64,000 nt of DNA from JACCZX01 sp963829995. GTDB taxonomy: Bacteria > Pseudomonadota > Gammaproteobacteria > Burkholderiales > Burkholderiaceae_F. The notes under the pieces were generated by a model. The model saw only the letters and a program-made list of their open reading frames with translations. It was not told the origin of the DNA and ran no database searches. Of this stretch, positions 8,282 to 17,300 are shown piece after piece. Within the stretch, counting starts at the first letter, position 1; each line of letters opens with the position of its first letter. Made by a program: the position numbers and the translations under genes. The stretch covers positions 1 to 64,000 of the forward strand of contig CAWHKW010000025.1 of assembly GCA_963829995.1 (NCBI GenBank), read 5' to 3'.

Positions 8282-9157
8282 TCAGGGCAGCAGCCTGCCG
8301 AGCTCTTCGGTCCAGGTAGCAGCGAGTTTCTTGTAGCCGCCATGATTGGGGTGGATTTCGTTGTCCCAGTCGTTCGAGTCGCCCGTAGTGCCCGCGGCCG
8401 CCGGTATCAGCGTCGTGGTCAGAATCAACGTATCGACCACGTGAAAGTTGGGCAGGTCGATTGACCTGATGCAAGCGGCGAGCTCCTCGAGCAGCAACCG
8501 GCTCAGGTCAAGCCACAGTGCCGGGTCGATCCCCAGCCACACGCACGCCGGAAAAAGCCACGGCCCTCCTCCAACGTGCCGCACCGGCGCGTTGCGCGGC
8601 TGTGCCAGCGCGTAGGTGTGCATGAACAGCGGAACATCCTGGCTATCGCTGCCCGAGCCGTCGCGCCCCTGCGCGACGATTTGAGCGACGTTGACCTTGA
8701 TGTAATTGAGCAATGCGTCGAGCGCGTCCTCGTTTATCACCGACCGCAAATTCGATTGATCAATGCTTCCTGGGGCATTCGGCCTGACGAGTATTTCGGA
8801 TCGCTGCACATCCTTGTTCCAGAGGGCGTCCATCAAGTCATTGCCGCCGCCCGAGAGAAAGATCGCGTTCCATCTCCGCCCGCTCTTGTTCCGCAAATAA
8901 AAGTAGAACTGCCGATTGCGCGTCGTCTCGTGCATTCGGCGCAGCTTGTCTCCCGGCTCTGAAATATTGAGCAGGCACGCAGGATATGGAAGCTCCATCG
9001 AAGTGAACGTATTGCGAAATTTCGTCGAGCCGTAGCTGAACCACGAATCGCCCTCTGCCAGGAACACGCGGGAGTAGTCGTTCAATGATTGCTGGAACTC
9101 CGCTTTCTCGAACGCGGCGGCGTCGACGTGTGTTATCGGTTGCAGATGGTCTGGCAT
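8282..9157 (-). CDS. SGNH/GDSL-type hydrolase
   Basis: 291 residues, no signal peptide. Block I is FLAEGDSWFSYG (nucleophile Ser in GDSW), an Asn/Gly block appears as FLSGGGNDL, and the C-terminal Asp/His pair lies in DNEIHPNHGGYKKLA. All four SGNH blocks are thus present. Such enzymes cleave ester or acyl groups on lipids, polysaccharides or peptidoglycan; the substrate here is unknown. It is the last gene of a minus-strand series with TIR-CHASE2, FecR and the SLOG-like protein, 86 bases after the latter, so co-transcription is probable but not certain. Confidence 0.78.
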   Translation of the reverse strand: MPDHLQPITHVDAAAFEKAEFQQSLNDYSRVFLAEGDSWFSYGSTKFRNTFTSMELPYPACLLNISEPGDKLRRMHETTRNRQFYFYLRNKSGRRWNAIFLSGGGNDLMDALWNKDVQRSEILVRPNAPGSIDQSNLRSVINEDALDALLNYIKVNVAQIVAQGRDGSGSDSQDVPLFMHTYALAQPRNAPVRHVGGGPWLFPACVWLGIDPALWLDLSRLLLEELAACIRSIDLPNFHVVDTLILTTTLIPAAAGTTGDSNDWDNEIHPNHGGYKKLAATWTEELGRLLP

Positions 9158-9243
9158 CGGATTTCCTTGCGATAGTTGAAGGACTATTTCACGGCGATGT
9201 TAGGCGCGTGCACGCTTCGCGCACAAGAACGGTCACACCGCCG

Positions 9244-9849
9244 TTAACGCTGCCGACACAGTTTGCGACTATCGATCCAGTACTCCGCACCGCCGCTTTT
9301 CAGAACGGACTCGCGCATGTGGTCCGTGCCTCCTGGCCCGTCGCCACCTTCGCCGTTCCACACGCAGATAAACCGCACTTTGTCTGCACCGAACGAGAAT
9401 GCGCGCTCGAGCATCCAAAGGTTGCAACGCTCGAATACACCGTCGGACGCTTGGGGATCATCACTCGCGGGCATCACGATAGTTCGCACCGATCGCTGAT
9501 TCCGAACCGCAAAGTACCGCTCGCGCCAGCGATCGGGCACCGTCGACGACACCTTGTCAAAAGCGACCGATTTACTGATGAAGGTGGCCTCGGACAGCGG
9601 CAAATGCAGCTCGAGCGCCGCGCCGCGTTTGAGCATGGCCTCCGCGAACAGCAGATCCCCGCCACACGCGCCCTGCGTAATCCCAAGATCCGCCGGACCG
9701 GCGCCGAGCTCGGTTAAGGTGGCGTCGATGGCGGCGGCGATTTTCGGCTCACAGTCGGGCGGAAACCGCGGAAGCTTGCGGTCCGGCTTGTCGATCATGT
9801 GCCCGCTAAACAAAAATATGAGTCTGGGAATTTCGATGCCTGCTGCCAC
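9244..9849 (-). CDS. SLOG-like nucleotide-sensor-type protein
   Basis: 201 residues, GTG start at 9849 with GAGG five bases upstream. The N-terminal half has a Rossmann-like pattern: IFLFSGHMID, then LGITQGACGGDLLFAEAMLK and LELHLPLSE. The Gly-rich QGACGGD loop and the following strand are typical of the SLOG (SMF/DprA-LOG) superfamily, which binds nucleotides or nucleotide-derived signals and is often coupled to TIR or other effectors in conflict systems. The assignment is by pattern and could be a related Rossmann fold. The gene starts 14 bases after the FecR gene, in the TIR-CHASE2 operon. Confidence 0.55.
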   Translation of the reverse strand: MAAGIEIPRLIFLFSGHMIDKPDRKLPRFPPDCEPKIAAAIDATLTELGAGPADLGITQGACGGDLLFAEAMLKRGAALELHLPLSEATFISKSVAFDKVSSTVPDRWRERYFAVRNQRSVRTIVMPASDDPQASDGVFERCNLWMLERAFSFGADKVRFICVWNGEGGDGPGGTDHMRESVLKSGGAEYWIDSRKLCRQR

Positions 9850-9863
9850 ACGCGCCTCTACGG

Positions 9864-10541
9864 CTATCTCTTTGGGCCGGGCGGCTGCGCACGACTAACC
9901 GCAAGCGCCATTGCCTCATACGCGCGCAGTTCGCCCGCGTCGGTTTTACCCACTACCGGCGGCCCGCGACTGGGGTAACGAGACCGCAGCCCCTCGTTGC
10001 TACGCAGCCGCACGGGGGCCCATGCGCCCGCGGGTGAACTGCACACGACTACGCCGTCGGCCACTGCGACGTGCACCGCGCGGTCGCGGCCTACCTCGAA
10101 CAGGAAGCGCGTGCCCTCGACGCCTGCCACCACGGTCTGGCTCGACACCGTGAAGCGATTGCGCAGCAGCGCGAACACGCGCCCGAACAGCACTTCGAGC
10201 GAGCCGATCCGCACGCGCGTGCCGTTCAGCACCAGTGTGTCGCCGGCATCATGGAACCGGACCACCGCGGCTACGCTCTGCCCGGTCTCGATCTCGTCGC
10301 CCGGCTGCAGCGCCATCAGCCGCCGGACTGCGATCTCGCGCCCGCCACGCCAGACACGCACGCCAGGCCGATCATCATCGACGCGCTGCCAACGCGGATC
10401 TGCGCCGGGCACTTCGCGCGCGATCTGCCACAGCTGTACCGGCGGCAACGCCGACTGGCGTGCGCTGGCGCTGCCAGTCAGCGCGAGCACCAGCATCACG
10501 AACACAAGCCAGCGCTGCGGGTGTCTGGGTGAGGGTTTCAT
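9864..10541 (-). CDS. FecR-domain protein
   Basis: About 225 residues starting at ATG 10541, whose ATGA overlaps the stop of the TIR-CHASE2 gene. A signal peptide (WLVFVMLVLALTGSASA) precedes a FecR-type beta domain with LQPGDEIETGQSVAAVVRF, LNGTRVRIG and VEGTRFLFEV. FecR domains are periplasmic sensors, classically of TonB systems, but they also occur beside CHASE2 receptors. The overlap implies translational coupling with the TIR-CHASE2 protein, suggesting that the FecR domain provides or modulates an envelope signal for the CHASE2 sensor. This role is inferred. Confidence 0.75.
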   Translation of the reverse strand: MKPSPRHPQRWLVFVMLVLALTGSASARQSALPPVQLWQIAREVPGADPRWQRVDDDRPGVRVWRGGREIAVRRLMALQPGDEIETGQSVAAVVRFHDAGDTLVLNGTRVRIGSLEVLFGRVFALLRNRFTVSSQTVVAGVEGTRFLFEVGRDRAVHVAVADGVVVCSSPAGAWAPVRLRSNEGLRSRYPSRGPPVVGKTDAGELRAYEAMALAVSRAQPPGPKR

Positions 10542-12325
10542 ATCGACGGCCTCCGCACGCGTTGGAAAGTGCGCGCGAACCATTGCGCCGCGCGCAGCGC
10601 GAGATACGACAGCAGCATCGCAATCACATCATGCGCCGCGTTGAGCACGATATCGCGCGTTGCGAGCCACCATGCAACGAGCACCCATGCGAGCGCCATT
10701 GCAAGCAGCGCACCGCGGCGCCACCAGCGCGGCTTCCGATACAACACGAGCGCGGCTGCCGCACCGACTACGCACGCCAAAAGTGTAGTGGCGAGATGCC
10801 CACCGACGGTCAGCAGTTGCGGCACACGGCCGCTCGCCAGCGTCGCAATCGCGTCGGCCTGCAGCTCGACCCCATACACCTGGCGCGCCACCAGGCCGTC
10901 GCGAACCAGGTGGATGTCTTCGTTGCTGTCGGCGCGCTGCAGCGCCATCGCACCCACCAGCAGCACGCGGCCTTTGAGGCGGCCGTCGGCTACCCGCGCC
11001 GGATCAAGCGCGTCGGCGTACGACACATGCCGCGCAGCGTCGCGCCAATACCCGGATGGGGCGAGGCGCAGCAGCAGCGTCAGCTGATCGTCGCCGGCGC
11101 GCGCAATGCGGCACGATGGTCTGTCGAGGCGCTGCGGCTCGACGCCGCTGAATTGCACCGGCGGCGCTCGCAGCGGGCCATCGAAGCGCAATTCACGGCG
11201 TGACAGATCGGCTGCGCGCAGCGGCTCGCCAACCAGCGCTGCCAGGGACAACGAAGGATGTGCTGCCGCCACCAACGCGCCCGCGCGCGTCGTTTCATGC
11301 GTCGCAATCGCGAGCGGCGTCGACCACAGCGCGCCGCCACCGCGATCGATCAGGCACAGCGACCCTGGTTGCCCCGCTTCGCGCAGCGCTGGCTGCAAGT
11401 CGAGTACGTCACCCGCAAGACGGCGTGCGCCGAAAATCACACGCGTCGGCCGCTCTGCTGCCGCGGCACGGCGTGCAGCTGCGGCGAGCTCTGCGTCGGC
11501 GTCGGTCGCGCGCTCGAAAAACATATCGAACACGACGGCACTCGCACCGGCGCCTGCGGCACGATCGATCAGCCGCGCATGATCGCGCCGCCAGTCGGCC
11601 ACGTGCTCGCCCGGGCCGAACGGCTTCCCGCGCGCACGCTCGCTCGCCGCATCGATCCCGACCACCAGCACCGGTTCGCCGCTGTTGGCGGCGCCGGCGG
11701 CCAGCAGCAACCGCTGCGTGTGCGTGTCGATGTGAAACAGGTCGAGTGCGCCGGACCACGCGCCAAGCAGCACGACCAGCGTGACCACGAGCGTTGTGAT
11801 CGGCCATGCAGCAGCGGCTGCCTTGACGCGGTCCCAGCCGTCGAGCTCGCGCACCACATCGCCGGGCATGCGTCCGTGCAGCTGGTCGACCAGCGCGTTG
11901 AAGTCGACATCGAACGTACGGTTGCGAAGCTCGGCCATGTTCAGCGCGGCCAGCGCGCGGATCGACGCGGGCAATGCAGATTCCGGCGGCGGCTCGGCTC
12001 CATCAATTCTCACCGGCACGATGCGCGCGCCGTCGCGTGCGAGTGCGGTTTCGATCTCGAAGCGAACCGGATCGTCCGGCTGCTGCAGCCTCGGCCCGCG
12101 CTCGTCCGCCGCGGTTAGCCATTGACTGCCGATGACAACCAGCACTACATCGCTGGCTGCAATGCGCTTTCGAATCACACGCCGAAAGTCTTCGCCGTAC
12201 GGAATGCTCGACGTGTCGAGGAACACGCGCTCGCCGAAGCGCGACTTCAGCGCTTCGAACAAACGGCCGGCGCTGTCCTCGGAATCGGCGCGGCGATAGC
12301 TGACGAACAGGCGGGGACCGAACAT
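10538..12325 (-). CDS. TIR-CHASE2 membrane receptor
   Basis: About 595 residues from ATG 12325 (MFGPRLFVSYRRADSEDS). An N-terminal cytoplasmic TIR domain spans roughly residues 1-150, with VFLDTSSIPYGEDF, VVLVVIGSQWL and VRFEIETAL; the Glu in the last motif fits the catalytic position of NAD-cleaving TIRs. A membrane segment (ITTLVVTLVVLLGAW) is followed by a CHASE2 extracytoplasmic sensor of about 270 residues (VLVVGIDAASERARG, SAVVFDMFFERATDADAELA) and three C-terminal helices. CHASE2 is usually attached to cyclases or kinases, so the TIR output is unusual. Hypothesis: an envelope signal triggers NAD hydrolysis or signalling. It is the first gene of an operon with FecR, SLOG-like and SGNH proteins. 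Confidence 0.8.
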   Translation of the reverse strand: MFGPRLFVSYRRADSEDSAGRLFEALKSRFGERVFLDTSSIPYGEDFRRVIRKRIAASDVVLVVIGSQWLTAADERGPRLQQPDDPVRFEIETALARDGARIVPVRIDGAEPPPESALPASIRALAALNMAELRNRTFDVDFNALVDQLHGRMPGDVVRELDGWDRVKAAAAAWPITTLVVTLVVLLGAWSGALDLFHIDTHTQRLLLAAGAANSGEPVLVVGIDAASERARGKPFGPGEHVADWRRDHARLIDRAAGAGASAVVFDMFFERATDADAELAAAARRAAAAERPTRVIFGARRLAGDVLDLQPALREAGQPGSLCLIDRGGGALWSTPLAIATHETTRAGALVAAAHPSLSLAALVGEPLRAADLSRRELRFDGPLRAPPVQFSGVEPQRLDRPSCRIARAGDDQLTLLLRLAPSGYWRDAARHVSYADALDPARVADGRLKGRVLLVGAMALQRADSNEDIHLVRDGLVARQVYGVELQADAIATLASGRVPQLLTVGGHLATTLLACVVGAAAALVLYRKPRWWRRGALLAMALAWVLVAWWLATRDIVLNAAHDVIAMLLSYLALRAAQWFARTFQRVRRPSI

Positions 12326-12457
12326 GGCGGCGATGGTAACTGCGCTTGTCAAGAAAACATCGCGTCGATTTTTCACGGCCGGGTCGCTGATCAAAGCGGT
12401 TGCCGCCGCGTTCGATTATCGCGATGATCGGGCTCCGGTAAGAAAGCGGAGCACTGC
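12326..12457. promoter_or_regulatory. Divergent promoter region between the TIR-CHASE2 and caspase operons
   Basis: This 132-bp spacer must carry the start signals for both divergent operons. No strong -35/-10 or operator palindrome could be singled out by eye. Confidence 0.4.
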
Positions 12458-13375
<918 letters not shown>

Positions 13376-13383
13376 GCAATCGC

Positions 13384-14376
13384 GTGCTGCGCATCGAGAA
13401 TCACCGGCTTGTCGGCGACCGCGTCAGCTTTCGCGCGACGCCGAATTGCGGCGGCGAGTTGACCGCGCGCTACCTGGTGTTTCACTACACAGCCGGCCGC
13501 TCGGCCGAGAGCTCGGTCGAGTCGCTGTGCACGCGCAAGCCGCAGGGCAGCGCGTCGGCGCATCTGGTGCTCGCGCGCGATGGTTGCATCGTGCAGCTCG
13601 CGCCATTTAACGTCGTCACGTGGCACGCCGGGATCAGTCAGTGGAACGGGCTGGTCGGGCTGAACCGAGCGTCGATCGGTATCGAGCTCGACAACGCCGG
13701 TGCCTTGAGCCGCGTCGGCGACAAGTTCATCGCCTGGTTCGGCAAGGAGTATGGAGCGGGCGAGGTCATGCTTGCCGAGCACAAGCACGGCGGCGGCACG
13801 CGACCGTGGCATGCGTACACCGAGGCACAGATCGAACGTGCGCTCGAGTTGGCCGAGCTGCTGGTCGACCACTATCGGCTGGAGGACGTGCTGGGCCACG
13901 AAGACATCGCGCGCGGCCGCAAGCAGGATCCGGGGCCTGCGTTTCCGCTTGCTGCCATCGCCAGCCGCACGCTGGGCCGCATCAGCGATGTACCGCCGCG
14001 CTACGTGGTGAACGCCGACACGCTCAACATTCGCAGAGGTCCTGATGCATCGTTCGAACCCGTGGCGGCGCCGCTGAAACGGGGCGCGGTCGTCCTGTTG
14101 CTGCAACCCGGCGATCGCTGGAGCAAGGTAGAAGTCGAAGGCCCGACCGATATCGAAGGCTGGGTCAACAACAGCTTCATCGTGCGCGCGCCCGCAGCGC
14201 CGCGTCAACGCAGCGGCGTCAAGAAGAGCTACGCGCGCAGCTCCGGGAAGAAGACAACCGCAGCGCACGCAACGAAGAAGAAAGCGAAGGCGAGGAAGAC
14301 CGCCTCGGCACGGCGTACTCCGACGAAGAAAACAACTCCAGCGCGCAAGCGCTTGGCGCGGCGCTCACGCCGCTGA
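13384..14376 (+). CDS. N-acetylmuramoyl-L-alanine amidase with SH3 domain and basic tail
   Basis: 330 residues, GTG start eight bases after the caspase stop. Residues about 25-190 form an amidase-2 domain with zinc-ligand histidines in YLVFHYTAG, in TWHAGIS and near the end in VLGHEDIARGRKQDPGPAF. A bacterial SH3 domain follows (YVVNADTLNIRRGPDASFE; GWVNNSFI), and then a tail of about 60 residues made almost only of Lys, Ala, Arg, Thr and Ser, like histone H1. The enzyme would cut peptide stems from peptidoglycan. No signal peptide is visible, so it needs lysis or another route to reach the wall. The basic tail suggests binding to nucleic acid or another polyanion. Confidence 0.85.
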   Translation: MLRIENHRLVGDRVSFRATPNCGGELTARYLVFHYTAGRSAESSVESLCTRKPQGSASAHLVLARDGCIVQLAPFNVVTWHAGISQWNGLVGLNRASIGIELDNAGALSRVGDKFIAWFGKEYGAGEVMLAEHKHGGGTRPWHAYTEAQIERALELAELLVDHYRLEDVLGHEDIARGRKQDPGPAFPLAAIASRTLGRISDVPPRYVVNADTLNIRRGPDASFEPVAAPLKRGAVVLLLQPGDRWSKVEVEGPTDIEGWVNNSFIVRAPAAPRQRSGVKKSYARSSGKKTTAAHATKKKAKARKTASARRTPTKKTTPARKRLARRSRR

Positions 14377-14395
14377 AGCATTAGGAACCGAAGCT

Positions 14396-17300
14396 ATGGC
14401 AACCACCGCCGCACAGCCCATCGTCTTCATCGTGCCTGGCCAGCCGCAGCCCGTCGCCGCGACGCGCGGAGCTGCGGCTGCGCCTCTGCCGGCCGGGCTA
14501 CTGCACGGCGTTCTAAAGCAATCGGTGCGTGTCGGGGCGCGGCGCGGCGCGGGTGATGAGGTGCGCGTCAGCGCAGTGCCGGGCGAGGATGTGGTCGTGC
14601 TGCACATTGCCGGCGGACCGGCGCTGACGTTGCATCCGGAAACCGCCCGCGACCTGATGCTCGCGCAGCAAGGCGCGATCAAGCGCAGCCGCGGGCGCGG
14701 TGGCGTCGATCAGCCGGAGCCAAACGAGGTGAGAGTGCCCGCGCAATTGCAATGGCGCGGACTCGAGCAGGCTGCCGCTACTCGCGGGGCGACGCGCGGC
14801 TTCCTCGGCGACGTGCTGCTATCGGCGATCGAGGTCGTCACCGGGGTCGGTCAAGGCGGCGCTGCCGATTTCGTCGTGAAGAAGGCAGTGGAGCGTGTGG
14901 ACGGCCAGGTCAGCGCCGGCCTCTATGCACTTGCACCCGAGTCGCTGCCCCCGCTGAAGGGCACGGGCACGCCGCTCGTACAGGCGCCGGCCGCGCCCGA
15001 TGGCGCGCCATTGCTTGTGTTCGTGCACGGCACGTTCTCAACCACCAGTGGGTCGTTCGGCAAGCTGTGGGCGCTGCACCCGCAGCACGTGCGCGCGTTG
15101 TTCACCAAGTACGCCGGTCGTGTTTACGGGCTCGACCATCCGACGCTGAGCGTAAGCCCGATCGAAAACGCACTGGCGCTCGTGCGCGCCTGCCCCAAGG
15201 GGGCTCGCCTGCATCTGGTCACTCATTCGCGCGGCGGGCTGGTCGCTGAAGTGCTGGCACGCGTGTGCGCGAACCCGAAGTTAAGTGCGCAAGACTCCGA
15301 GTTCTTCAAAGGCACCGAGTACAAGTCCCAGCGCGAGTCGCTGAAATCGCTTTTCAACGAAGTCCAAACACGCGGCATCAAAGTCGAGCGCGTCGTGCGC
15401 GTCGCGTGCCCGGCGCGCGGCACGCTGCTCGCCTCGAAGCGGCTCGATGCCTACCTGTCGGTGTTCAAGTGGACGCTCGAGCTCGCCGCCATTCCGGTCG
15501 CCCCGGTGCTGGTGGAATTTCTCGGCGAAGTCGCGCAGCGCCGCGCCGACCCCGAAAAGATTCCGGGCTTGGCGGCGCAGATTCCCGACAGCCCGCTGGT
15601 GCGCTGGCTGCACGCGGTGGACGAAGCGATTCCCGGCGAGCTGCGCGTCGTGGCAGGCGACATCGAGGGCGATTCGGTCACGTCGTGGCTGAAGACACTG
15701 CTGGCCGACGCGTTTTACTGGACCGACAACGATCTGGTGGTGCAGACACGATCGATGTACGGCGGCGCGCCGCGCGCGGCAGGCGCCACCTTCGTGCTGG
15801 ATCAAGGCGGCAAGGTTTCGCACTTCAACTACTTCACCAACGCGCGCACCGCGGAAGCGATCGTCAATGCATTGACGCAGGACTCTCCCGCCGGATTTCG
15901 AGTCATCGGGCCGCTGTCGTGGTCAGGCGAGTCCGCCACCGGGGTACGCGGCCGCACGCGCGGCGACGGCAAGCCCGCGAGCGACAGGCCTGCCGTGTTC
16001 CTGCTGCCGGGCATTCTCGGCAGCCATCTGAAGGTTGGTGGAAAACGGATCTGGCTCGGCTGGCGTCTGATCAACGGCCTGAAGCGCCTCGACTACACGC
16101 CCGGCAAAGCCGACGGCGTCGAGCCCGACGGGCCGATCGGATCAAGCTACGAAGACATCTCCGAATACTTGGCGAAGACGCACGAGGTGATCGAGTTTGC
16201 GTTCGACTGGCGCAAGCCGATCGAAGAAGAGGCGCGGCGGCTGGCGGTCGCCGTCGAAGCAGCGCTCGACGCGCGCAAGGTGAGCGGCAAGCCGGTGCGC
16301 CTGCTGGCGCACTCGATGGGTGGCGTGCTCGCACGCACGATGCAACTCGAACGGCCCGCGGTATGGAAACGTCTGATGACGCATCCGGACGCACGGCTGC
16401 TGATGCTTGGCACGCCGAACGCGGGTTCGTGGGCGCCGATGCAGGTGCTGTCGGGCGATGACACGTTCGGCAACATGCTGGTGACGTTTGGTGCGCCGTT
16501 CCAGGACCGCGCTGCGCGCGCATTGATGGCGCGCTTCCCCGGCTTCATTCAGTTGCAGGCGGCGCTGCTCGACGATCAGCTCGCGCTGTCCAAGGAAGCG
16601 ACATGGCAGGCGCTGGCCGACGATGACCTGCGGCGGGTGCGCGAGAACAGCTGGTGGCACCGGCAGGAAATGCAGATTGGTAGTTACAGCTGGGGCGTGC
16701 CGCCGCAGAACGTGCTGGACCGCGCAGTCGCATTGCGCAAGCGTCTCGACGCGCAGGCGGCGGGTGACCTCGCGTCGTTCAAGGACAAGCTGTTGCTCGT
16801 GCTGGGGCATGCGAGCTTCACGCCCGACGGCTACAGCCTGGCTGACGAAGGCCTGGTCTATCTCGACGCCCCCGACGACGGCGACGGCCGCGTGACGGTC
16901 GCCAGTGCACGCCTGCCGGGTGTGCGCACGTGGCAGTTGGACTGTGAGCACGGCGGTCTGGCCGACGCCAAGCAAGCGTTCGAGGCCTACCGCGAGTTGC
17001 TCGACACCGGCACCACCCGTCTGCTGCAGCCTTACGTTGAGACGCCGGCCGTGCGCGGCGCCGCGGTTGCTTCACCCGCGCGCGTACGCAGCCGGCCTTC
17101 GCGCAACAAGGTCGCGGGTCCGCCGCCGCAGAGCACGCGCGACGTGCTCGCGCTCGCAAGCGGGCAGCCGATCGGTAGTGCTTCGCGTGGCGCTGCGTTG
17201 CCGGTCACCGTCATCAACGGCGACTTGAGTTTCATTCGCCAGCCGCTGCTGCTCGGTCACTACCGGTCGCTGCGCCTGTCCGGCACCGAGTTCGTGATGA

